64,000 nt of DNA from Coriobacteriaceae bacterium EMTCatB1 (lineage in GTDB: Bacteria; Actinomycetota; Coriobacteriia; Anaerosomatales; Anaerosomataceae): the NCBI GenBank assembly GCA_001950395.1, contig BDLO01000001.1, positions 1,463,979-1,527,978 of the forward strand. Direction: 5' to 3'. The notes beneath the pieces are model-generated. The model was not told the origin of the DNA. It worked only from the letters and a program-made list of their open reading frames with translations, and did no database searches. Below are positions 27,001 through 32,488 of the stretch, in pieces. The translations under genes and the position numbers were made by a program. Positions within the stretch are counted from its first letter, which is position 1. Each line of letters opens with the position of its first letter.

Positions 27001-29850
27001 CTTGAGGTGGCCTTTCAGGTCCCGCGTCGCGCGCCGTTCGGATTCCGCCGCCGTCTCCCATTCGAGCAGGTTGCGCTTGGACACGAGGAGGCGCCACAGT
27101 GCGCGGCAGATCGCGTCGAGCATGACCCACGCCTGGTGCGGCATCACTGCAAGGCTGAACAGCGCGCGGGCGGAATCGCGCCAGAAGTCGCGCACGATCG
27201 ACGGCACGTCGCCGCGCACGTCGGCGCCGCGGGGCCGGAACAGCAGCGAGTCCGCGACGCTGAAGTAGACGGGGAAGAAGACGACTGCCAACAGCACCGC
27301 AAGCAGCAGCCAGTCTGCTCCAGGAAGCAGGGCGGCGCTCGCGGCTGCCAGCGCCACCATCGCAGGCGGGAACAGGCTCCGTCTGAGGTTGTCGAGGATC
27401 TTCCAGCGGTGCAGCGTCGTCAGCGGCGACCTCTCGTGCCCGCCCTTGCACGGCACGCGGGGGAGCAGCCACAGGATCGTCTGCCAGTCCCCGCGCACCC
27501 ACCGGTGCAGCCGGGCGGTGTGCGAGACGTAGGTCGAGGGCTGGTCGTCCAGCACCTCGACGTCGCTCGCCAGGGCGGTCTTGAGGTAGCTTCCCTCCAG
27601 CAAGTCGTGGGAAAGCAAGAGGTTCTCCGGCAATCGGCCGGCGAGCACGGTGTTGTAGACGTCGATCTCGAAGATGCCCTTGCCCGTGAACGAGCCCTCG
27701 CCGAACACGTCCTGGTAGGTGTCAGACACGGCGCCGGCGTAGGGGTCGATGCCGGTCGCGCCCGAGTAGAGCCAGGCGAACGGCGAGCGCGTCGATCCTT
27801 CCAGAGACATCCCGACACGCGGCTGCACGAGCCCGTATCCTCGCACGACCGCGCGCCTCGCGACGTCCACCTGGGCGCGATTGAGCGGGTGCGCGATCGT
27901 GCAGACCAGCTTGCGGGCCGCGTCGCGCGGCAACACGGTGTCGGCGTCGAGCGTGATGACGAACGTCGCGTCCGCAAGCTCGTCGAGAGGTCCTTCCTTC
28001 ACGAGAAAGTCAGCGCCGTTGGTGCTGCGCAAGAACGCCACCAGGTCTTCGATCGCGCCGCGCTTCCGATCGCGCCCCATCCAGACCCCGTCGCGCTCGT
28101 TGAACCGTCGGCCGCGGACGAGAAGCGCGAAGGGCGCGCGCCCCGATGTCGAGTGCCGGCTGTTCAGCGTGGCGATGCCCGTGCGCGCGGCTTCGAGGAT
28201 CGCGGCGTCGCTCGGCGTGGTCTGCTCCTTGGCGACCGGGAGGTCGCCGAGCACGGCGAACATGAGGTTGTCGTCTTCGTTCGCGAGGTACGCGACCTCG
28301 AGGTTGTCGATGACTCGCTGAGCTGCTGCGGGCGACGAGAGCAGCGCCGGGATCACGACGAGCGTCCTGTGGGCCGGGAGGAGCGGCTTTCTGAAGTCGA
28401 GCTTCGGAAGCACGCGCGGAGGCCAGATCCAGGCCGCGAGGCGGTTCACCACGTGCAGGGCGAGGTCAGATGCTGGTATGAGGGCGAGGAGGGCCAGGAG
28501 CATCGCGCTCCTCGCAGCCACGCCCATCCAGAGGGCATACGACGCGAAGGCCGCGCACAGCAGGACCGTGAGCGCAGCAGAGAGGCCCCAGTAGATGAGC
28601 CCCTTGCTCGCGAGCGGTCCCCGGTACAGCAGCTCGCGCGGCATCGGGCGATACCGCACGCTCTGCTCGAACCGGTACCTTCCGCGGCTGATGAGGTAGT
28701 AACCGACGTGCGCCGCAACCGTGTCGGTAGGGTCATCGTCGAGCGCCGACAGCGCATGGCTGATCGCGGCTTCAGCGATCTCGATCTCTGAGAACGGGCT
28801 GCGCTTCGCGATCTGCTCGACGGCCTTGCGGTAACGGTCACGCGACGAGAAGTCCATGCGGTCGTAGACGCCAGCAGGGTCTTGCCTCAGGACGTGGTCG
28901 ACGAGAGAGCAGTCTTCGAAGAAGTCCCGCCACTCGAGAGCGGAGAGGAATCGCATCGCGGTGATCGTGTTCGCCACCGAGACCTGATCCGCGGCCTGCT
29001 GACGATGCTCCTCGGCCGTCAGGTCCTCGAGCGAGCGCCCCATCTCCGCCAGCCGTGCGTCCCCCCATGCCGCTGCCGGATCGACCGAGGGATCCTGGTC
29101 GCGCAGCCGTTGGAGGAACCGCAGCACGAACGCCGGAGAGGGGCTGCCGACGGTCTCGGCGAGCTGCGACACCACCGGCTCCACCGCATAAGCAGAGCGG
29201 ATGGCTGCCTCGATCACGCGGTTCGCCCACTCGTCGGCCTCGACGCTGTCGACGTGGCTCGCCAGCACCCTCCTGCCGAGCCGGGCGAGGTTCTCGACGA
29301 GCGCGATGCGCAGCACGATAGGGACGGCCCACAGCTCGCCTATGGTGAGCGGCGAGACGTCCTGGTACGCCATGACGAATTGCTCGAGCAGCGCCCTGTC
29401 GAGCCGAGCGTCCGTGCCGGCGACGAGCAGCGCGACTGCCTCGAAGATCCGCGGCAGTCCCGCGAGGGGGCCTTCCGTAAGCCGCGGCAGCTCTGCTCCG
29501 AATGCCTCGGGCAGGTCCTCGCGCGCGGTGCGGATTTGCTCTTCCACCAGGTAGTGGTTGTCGAGCAGCCACTCGGCAGCTACGGAGACGGATACCTGCG
29601 CGTGGGCGTCGTGGGCGAGCCGCCGGTGGGTTGCGGTGACCGATTGCTCGGCGTCGTCGAGCAGGTCGAGCAGAGGCGTTCGCAAGGCGATCCGCTTCGA
29701 CTCCCAGGTCTGTGCGGCGGCGAGCGCCCGGGCTTCGTCAGACAGTCGTTGGGCGCTCATGAGCTCTATGCGCAGCGGCGCGCCTGCTGCGACGGCTTCC
29801 CATAGCGATGCCCGCGCGTCGCGCATGTGGTCTCCAACGCTCGTGGACAT
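21079..29850 (-). CDS. Cyclic beta-1,2-glucan synthase-like giant enzyme (GT84-GH94)
   Basis: This 2923-residue protein has the full NdvB/ChvB/Cgs architecture. An N-terminal domain spans about 1-415 and is followed by membrane helices around 420-460. The GT84 glycosyltransferase core has VITLDADTVLPRDAAR near 635, SHDLLEG near 750 and the QxxRW-like HRWVRGDWQ near 785. More helices lie at about 823-870. Next is a middle glucoamylase-like region (about 1030-1560), and then a GH94 phosphorylase-like part ending with GGGDWNDGMNRVG near 2600. Rhizobial enzymes of this type prime, extend, trim and cyclise beta-1,2-glucan from UDP-glucose. AGAGGG sits correctly for ATG 29850 but not for 29856. The product in this organism is inferred. 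Confidence 0.88.
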   Translation of the reverse strand: MSTSVGDHMRDARASLWEAVAAGAPLRIELMSAQRLSDEARALAAAQTWESKRIALRTPLLDLLDDAEQSVTATHRRLAHDAHAQVSVSVAAEWLLDNHYLVEEQIRTAREDLPEAFGAELPRLTEGPLAGLPRIFEAVALLVAGTDARLDRALLEQFVMAYQDVSPLTIGELWAVPIVLRIALVENLARLGRRVLASHVDSVEADEWANRVIEAAIRSAYAVEPVVSQLAETVGSPSPAFVLRFLQRLRDQDPSVDPAAAWGDARLAEMGRSLEDLTAEEHRQQAADQVSVANTITAMRFLSALEWRDFFEDCSLVDHVLRQDPAGVYDRMDFSSRDRYRKAVEQIAKRSPFSEIEIAEAAISHALSALDDDPTDTVAAHVGYYLISRGRYRFEQSVRYRPMPRELLYRGPLASKGLIYWGLSAALTVLLCAAFASYALWMGVAARSAMLLALLALIPASDLALHVVNRLAAWIWPPRVLPKLDFRKPLLPAHRTLVVIPALLSSPAAAQRVIDNLEVAYLANEDDNLMFAVLGDLPVAKEQTTPSDAAILEAARTGIATLNSRHSTSGRAPFALLVRGRRFNERDGVWMGRDRKRGAIEDLVAFLRSTNGADFLVKEGPLDELADATFVITLDADTVLPRDAARKLVCTIAHPLNRAQVDVARRAVVRGYGLVQPRVGMSLEGSTRSPFAWLYSGATGIDPYAGAVSDTYQDVFGEGSFTGKGIFEIDVYNTVLAGRLPENLLLSHDLLEGSYLKTALASDVEVLDDQPSTYVSHTARLHRWVRGDWQTILWLLPRVPCKGGHERSPLTTLHRWKILDNLRRSLFPPAMVALAAASAALLPGADWLLLAVLLAVVFFPVYFSVADSLLFRPRGADVRGDVPSIVRDFWRDSARALFSLAVMPHQAWVMLDAICRALWRLLVSKRNLLEWETAAESERRATRDLKGHLKRMLPAQLGAVALLAASSTTDPASAAALAPLAVAWFAGPYAAWRISQPNPPAEPKIDEPTRATLRSIARRTWRFFETFVTAEDHYLAPDNFQEDPAPTVAHRTSPTNMGLQLLAVLTAHDLGYVTTSQAVDRVSRTLATMAGLERFRGHFYNWYDTLSLQPLRPTYVSTVDSGNLAGHLIALRTGLLEMSEGPLVSSRTREGIADTVRVALEDVIDARSAYGHARAATEVRTALEELARRIELDTDPRDLGEWRSALVAWRPLAKKAADLASGLAPASEDARCDCEAVRGAVHAVVDHIDAVLGKIDTLAPWAALLGSAPPSIRDDDALAPITRHVPSLVGLAEGLDVVERRLEELSADQAAGAWSSAVLAALRAARPDCSRVLAELRLAADIAQQMWQSMDFRMLFDESRKVFSIGFNAAEGRLDPSFYDMLASECRLASFVAIAKGDVPQEHWFRLSRALTETGSGKALISWSASMFEYLMPLLVMRSYPGTLLDLTYRAVVRRQMQYGRQRGVPWGVSESAFAARDANMTYQYQAFGVPGLGLKRGLSDDVVVAPYATMLALLVDPLSAAQNLAALADQGARGRFGYYEAIDYTPGRVPPGHERAVVRAYMAHHQGMGLVALGNVLADWAMQKRFHRDPVVQTAELLLQERVPRRIQLAKPHVEEVEFVRSVREVPPPIARSYPTPHTPVPATHFLSNGSYSVMVTNAGGGYSRWRDRTVTRYREDLTRDCWGFFLYVKDVESKRAWSAAYQPTCAEPEDYHVVFSPDKAEFRRLDDGIETHTEIVVSPEDDVEVRRLTVTNRRREAAYLEITSYAEITLAPRGADQAHRAFSNLFVETEALDELGALLLSRRPRSAEEPRVWAVHVIACDLGTRCTWSYETDRAAFLGRLGTPATARAIVGDGRLTGTTGAVLDPICSIRQTIVLEPGQSARLAIALGAADSREKAVAYAEKYRDIRSAQRALDLAWSTSQIELRDLGITPQEAVVYQRLASRLLLTDPYSRLKVYTERENRLPISALWSIGISGDYPILLLEIERLEDTPLVRQALLAHQYWRSRGFECDLVILNTKPSAYSSALDSRLRALVRTGHALQMLDRPAGVHLRAADQIAPEIVEALRSVARVVLKADAGPIALQLDQRALRPLPPNPLMPSEEPANDPLPPFERPRLLFDNGIGGFDPDSGEYVVVLEPGQTTPAPWINVFANPAFGGYVSEAGVGCTWAVNSHENRISTWNNDPVSDGTGELFYLRDDATGEHWSPTPAPARADAPYVVRHAPGRTVFEHASHGLEQRIEWFVSADQPVRIATVRVRNLTDRTRTISLFHVVEWSLGDSRSKAQQRVVTWWDDQAQALMAHNWFNLDFPGRPAFLAADRDVASFTADRTAFLGRNGHPAWPAAMRNERLAGTTGRFLDNCGALQVAFELAPGEDAEVSFFLGQTETVEEAHALLHRLREPGAVAHEAERARAFWRELLGRLEIRTPDERLDRLVNGPVLYQALACRFWGRTALYQSSGAFGFRDQLQDCLALLYVRPDLMREHIIEASRRQFPEGDVLHWWQPASGRGVRTRFVDDRLWLPLVVAEYVNATGDESVLDVETPFVEGPPVPPEREDLYFEPKPSVEVATVYEHCVRAIEASAATGPHGLPLMGGGDWNDGMNRVGIGGTGESVWMAWFLDVVLRSFADLADRRGDADLASRWRDRARALIAAVEREAWDGAWYRRAYFDDGTPLGSKASEECKIDAIAQAWAAISGAGDPARTQRALESVEEKLIRWDDGLVALLAPPFDRMPNDPGYIKGYVPGVRENGGQYTHAAVWVALAYAALGDGDEAVAILDLINPLSHTDDAEAVARYKVEPYALAADVYSVEPHVGRGGWTWYTGSAAWYYRVAVRDICGLHLVARGGMRFLAFEPCVPKSWDTWAITYRHGESTYEITFENPRGVNRGVERVECDGAEAPNGLVPLVDDGNAHLVRVVMLGG

Positions 29851-29937
29851 GGTCATCCCTCTTGTATTCTGCCACGAAACCAGGCGAAGAACGGCACAGC
29901 GCTTGCAGCGAGCCAGCCGCGAGGCACGAGGAATCCA

Positions 29938-29966
29938 TTGCCCTCCGATACCCAGCGGGGTATACT
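29938..29966 (+). promoter_or_regulatory. Promoter of the rhodanese-thioredoxin selenoprotein
   Basis: TTGCCC at 29938-29943 and TATACT at 29961-29966 are 17 bp apart, about 30 bases upstream of the start codon. The region is the divergent spacer with the cyclic-glucan-synthase gene. Confidence 0.5.
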
Positions 29967-29996
29967 ACAGCGGTAATCGACGGAACGGAGCTTTTC

Positions 29997-30758
29997 ATGG
30001 CGAACCGCAAGAAACCCGTCGCGCAGCCCAAGCAGGCTCCGCGCTCGAAAGGCGCATGGCTCATCGCCGGAGTCGCGCTGTTCGCGCTGGTCGCGATCGT
30101 CGTCATCGCATCGCTCGGACGGACGGGACCGCTTCCTGCCTCTGGAGACGTGTCTAACGCAGAGGCCAAGGCGCTGATCAAGCGCGGGGCCCGCATCGTG
30201 GACGTGCGCACGCCGGAGGAGTTCGCGGCTGCGCACATCCCCGGCGCGGAGAACGTCCCCATGGACAAGATCCTGGCGGAGGCCGGATCGTGGGACAAGA
30301 CCGAGCCCGTGCTCTTGTACTGCGCGACAGGCGAGCGTTCGGCGTACGTGTTCCAGCAGATGGCCCAGGCAGGTTTCCAGCACCTGTACAACCTCAAGGA
30401 CGGCATCGTCGCGTGGGACGGGGACGTCGACTCCGGGTCGGCCACGAAGACTGCCGACGGTCTGCAGCCCCTGCCGAGCGGGCTCCCTGCGATGTACGAG
30501 TTCTTCACCGACTGGTGACCCACCTGCCGCAAGATGGCGCCCGTGGTCGACGGGCTGAAGGGGCAGTACGAGGGCAAGGTGGAGTTCAAGCTGTACGACG
30601 TGGAGAAGGACAAGGAAGGCGGGCGCCTCGCCGATTCGCTGGGTCTGCAGTACGTGCCCACGTTCGTGTTCGTCTCGTCCGACGGCTCGATCGTCCAGAA
30701 GGTCGTCGGCGAGATGACGGAGGCGCGGATGCGGGAGATCCTCGACTCGTTGAAGTAA
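29997..30758 (+). CDS. Membrane-anchored rhodanese-thioredoxin fusion, probable selenoprotein (in-frame UGA)
   Basis: The frame runs from ATG 29997 (ACGGAG upstream) to 30758, with one in-frame TGA at 30516-30518. Read as selenocysteine this gives a 253-residue protein. A membrane helix lies at 20-40. The rhodanese domain spans about 52-145 with active Cys109 in YCATGERS. The thioredoxin domain spans about 165-253 with W173-U174-P-T-C177 and the cis-Pro motif YVPTFVFV. The UGA falls exactly where thioredoxins have the first Cys of WCxxC, and downstream codons continue the family's sequence. A SECIS-like hairpin follows at 30539-30555. A likely role is extracytoplasmic sulfur or disulfide redox. 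The alternative is a nonsense mutation; conserved coding beyond the stop and the hairpin argue against it. Confidence 0.85.
30539..30555 (+). promoter_or_regulatory. Bacterial SECIS-like stem-loop
   Basis: A 6-bp perfect stem GCCCGT/ACGGGC (30539-30544 with 30550-30555) closes the loop GGTCG. The loop guanines lie about 26 bases after the UGA codon, in the usual range for bacterial SECIS elements. The GGU loop matches the SelB-recognised loop known from E. coli fdhF. Recoding activity is inferred. Confidence 0.7.
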
Positions 30759-30778
30759 CGGCAGCCACGGGGTATAAC
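30750..30778 (+). promoter_or_regulatory. Promoter of the structured non-coding RNA
   Basis: TTGAAG at 30750-30755 and TATAAC at 30773-30778 are exactly 17 bp apart. The -35 hexamer overlaps the 3' end of the selenoprotein gene. The predicted start falls near 30785, just at the first hairpin of the downstream RNA. Confidence 0.6.
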
Positions 30779-30784
30779 GAACAC

Positions 30785-31077
30785 AGAGGAGGTTTCTCCT
30801 CTCGGTCTGACAGACGGAGGTGAGGGTATACCGGTGGCGGAGATCGAGTGCCAGGCTTCGGCCGGGGCGGCAGATGAAGGCGTCGGAACCCTCGCCGAGG
30901 GATGTGGCGCGGAGTCCGGCGACCGGGCATAAGCCCCTGGCGATCCGGGAGGTGCGGCCGAAAGGGAACGCTCAGTCGGCCAAGAGCTTCCGAGGATAGC
31001 CCTGTGGAGGGGCGGCTCGGGCGGTGCGAAGGCCGTTCCGGCTCCAGTCTCGAGAGGCCCGCGGATGCGGGCCTCTC
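30785..31077 (+). ncRNA. Structured non-coding RNA of unassigned family
   Basis: The 345 bases between the selenoprotein and tRNA-Ala hold no convincing reading frame but many perfect short helices. These are AGAGGAG-GTTT-CTCCTCT at 30785-30802, GTCTG-A-CAGAC at 30805-30815, CCCTCG..CGAGGG near 30889-30901, GGGC-ATAA-GCCC at 30925-30936, and GGCCGA...TCGGCC at 30956-30981. A strong promoter precedes the segment and an 11-bp GC hairpin ends it. I do not recognise tmRNA, RNase P, SRP or 6S signatures, nor a tRNA-Sec. The raiA-type RNA of Firmicutes and Actinobacteria is one candidate to test, but I cannot confirm it. Confidence 0.55.
31052..31077 (+). terminator. Hairpin terminator of the non-coding RNA
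   Basis: An 11-bp perfect stem (31052-31062 with 31067-31077, arm GAGAGGCCCGC) closes a GGAT loop directly upstream of the tRNA-Ala promoter. The following bases are not T-rich, so termination may be incomplete or need Rho. Confidence 0.5.
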
Positions 31078-31084
31078 TGCGCGG

Positions 31085-31093
31085 TGCTATACT
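31085..31093 (+). promoter_or_regulatory. Extended -10 promoter of tRNA-Ala
   Basis: TGCTATACT is a consensus-like extended -10 element ending 10 bases before the tRNA. No good -35 hexamer is visible because the terminator hairpin occupies that place. Confidence 0.45.
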
Positions 31094-31103
31094 GCGCGGT
31101 TGC

Positions 31104-31179
31104 GGGGACGTAGCTCAGTTGGGAGAGCGCGGGCTTTGCAAGCCTGAGGTCGAGGGTTCGAGCCCCTTCGTCTCCACCA
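31104..31179 (+). tRNA. tRNA-Ala (TGC anticodon)
   Basis: This 76-base cloverleaf has acceptor arms GGGGACG and CGTCTCC, which include the G3-U70 wobble pair that identifies alanine tRNAs. The D-arm is TAGCTCAGTTGGGAGAGCG. The anticodon stem CGGGC/GCCTG encloses TTTGCAA, with the anticodon at 31137-31139. The T-loop is GGTTCGAGCC. The CCA end is encoded at 31177-31179. Confidence 0.97.
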
Positions 31180-31261
31180 GAGCGTTTCCGGGGCGGGCCG
31201 TGAGGCCCGCTCCGTCGTGATAGGACGCGGCTCGTGCCGCACGTCTTTCAGGAGATGGTCG

Positions 31262-32155
31262 GTGTCTCGCGAGCGGATCGAGACGAGCACGCTGCTCTCT
31301 GTCGGCACGGCGCTGCTCTTGTGGTCGTCGGCGTTCGCCGGCATCAAAGCCGGCCTCCGCGCGTTCGAGCCAGGTGAGCTCGCGCTCCTGAGGTTCCTCA
31401 CCGCCTCCGCGTCGCTGGCCGCGTACGCCGTCGTTGCGCGGATGCGTCTCCCCCGAACTGGCGACCTCGGGAGGATCGCTCTTGGCGGGCTGTTCGGCAT
31501 CACCATCTACCACCTCGCGTTGAACTTCGGCGAGACCGCAGTCTCCGCAGGCGCGGCCAGTCTGATCATCGCCTCGGGTCCGGTCTTCACCGCGGTCCTG
31601 GCGCGGATCTTCTTGGGCGAGCGGCTGACCGGGTGGGGATGGCTGGGCATCGCGATCGCGTTCTCGGGCGTGGCGATCATCACGCTTGCCGAAGGAGGTG
31701 GGCTGTCGTTCGAGCCCGCGGCGGCGCTGGTCGTGGTGGCCGCCATGTCGACCGCAGGCTACTTCGTCGTCACGAAACCGCTGCTTGAACGCTACACGCC
31801 TCTGGAGTACACGGCGTACTCGATGTGGCTGGGGACGATCCCGATGCTGGCGTTCGCTCCCGGGCTCGTCAGCAGCATCGCGAGCGCCCCGCGCGACGCC
31901 GTGCTCGCCGTCCTGTACCTCGGCGTATTCCCAGGCGCCATCGCGTACATGCTGTACTCGCGAGCGCTTGCGAAGCTGCCTGCTTCTGTCGCGTCGAGCT
32001 TCCTGTACGTGCAACCGGTGATGGCGGCCGTCATCGCCTGGCTGTGGATCCGGGAGGTCCCGCAGGCGCTCACGATCGTCGGAGGAGCGGTGGCTCTTTC
32101 CGGCGTGACGCTCGTGACGACGAAGGGGCGAGAGCGCTCGGTCAGCGCACGGTGA
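31262..32155 (+). CDS. EamA/DMT-family transporter
   Basis: This 297-residue integral membrane protein has ten predicted helices arranged as two EamA repeats (about 10-140 and 150-290). Typical segments are LLLWSSAFAGIKAGLRAFEPGELALLRFL, IIASGPVFTAVLARIFLGERLTGWGWLGI and FLYVQPVMAAVIAWLWIREV. Such permeases export amino acids or other metabolites, and the substrate cannot be predicted. GTG 31262 has AGGAGATG upstream. The 3' end overlaps the convergent acylphosphatase gene by 14 bp. Confidence 0.92.
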   Translation: MSRERIETSTLLSVGTALLLWSSAFAGIKAGLRAFEPGELALLRFLTASASLAAYAVVARMRLPRTGDLGRIALGGLFGITIYHLALNFGETAVSAGAASLIIASGPVFTAVLARIFLGERLTGWGWLGIAIAFSGVAIITLAEGGGLSFEPAAALVVVAAMSTAGYFVVTKPLLERYTPLEYTAYSMWLGTIPMLAFAPGLVSSIASAPRDAVLAVLYLGVFPGAIAYMLYSRALAKLPASVASSFLYVQPVMAAVIAWLWIREVPQALTIVGGAVALSGVTLVTTKGRERSVSAR

Positions 32156-32414
32156 AGCTTGTGAAGCCCTCGGGCGGTTCGGGCACGACGTCCATGCGCT
32201 CCACGACGGCGCGCGGCGGCCCGACGCGCATCCAGGCGAGCACACGATCCACTGCGTCGCGCGGTCCTTCCAGCACGGCCTCGACGCGGCCGTCCGGGAG
32301 GTTGCGGACCCAGCCGCTCACGCCAGCGCTCCGCGCTCGCTCCGCCGTCGACGCGCGGTAGAACACGCCCTGCACGACGCCCGAAACCCACACGTGGAGG
32401 CGCACAGTCTCCAT
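32142..32414 (-). CDS. acyP: Acylphosphatase
   Basis: This 90-residue enzyme of the usual size hydrolyses acyl-phosphates. The phosphate-binding loop GVVQGVFYRAST with the catalytic Arg is near 12-23. The conserved Asn is in GVSGWVRNLPDGRVEAVLEGP near 38. GGAG precedes the ATG at 32414; a longer in-frame start at 32474 would add 20 atypical residues. Confidence 0.95.
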   Translation of the reverse strand: METVRLHVWVSGVVQGVFYRASTAERARSAGVSGWVRNLPDGRVEAVLEGPRDAVDRVLAWMRVGPPRAVVERMDVVPEPPEGFTSFTVR

Positions 32415-32488
32415 CAAAGCTCCGTTGCCGGGACCGAAAACGGGCATCATCATGAAGATACCGCAAAGCGACAAGAACGGAGCTGGGC

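Noticed and set aside
29997-30518. Rhodanese gene ending at TGA 30516-30518 followed by a separate small thioredoxin-like gene
   Set aside because: The downstream frame is exactly in phase and starts in the middle of the WCxxC motif, so it would lack the active site. A SECIS-like hairpin follows. One recoded gene explains this better than two genes or a pseudogene.
30785-31077. tRNA-Sec or RNase P RNA in the gap before tRNA-Ala
   Set aside because: No UCA anticodon loop with a long variable arm, no T-loop consensus and none of the conserved RNase P segments were found.
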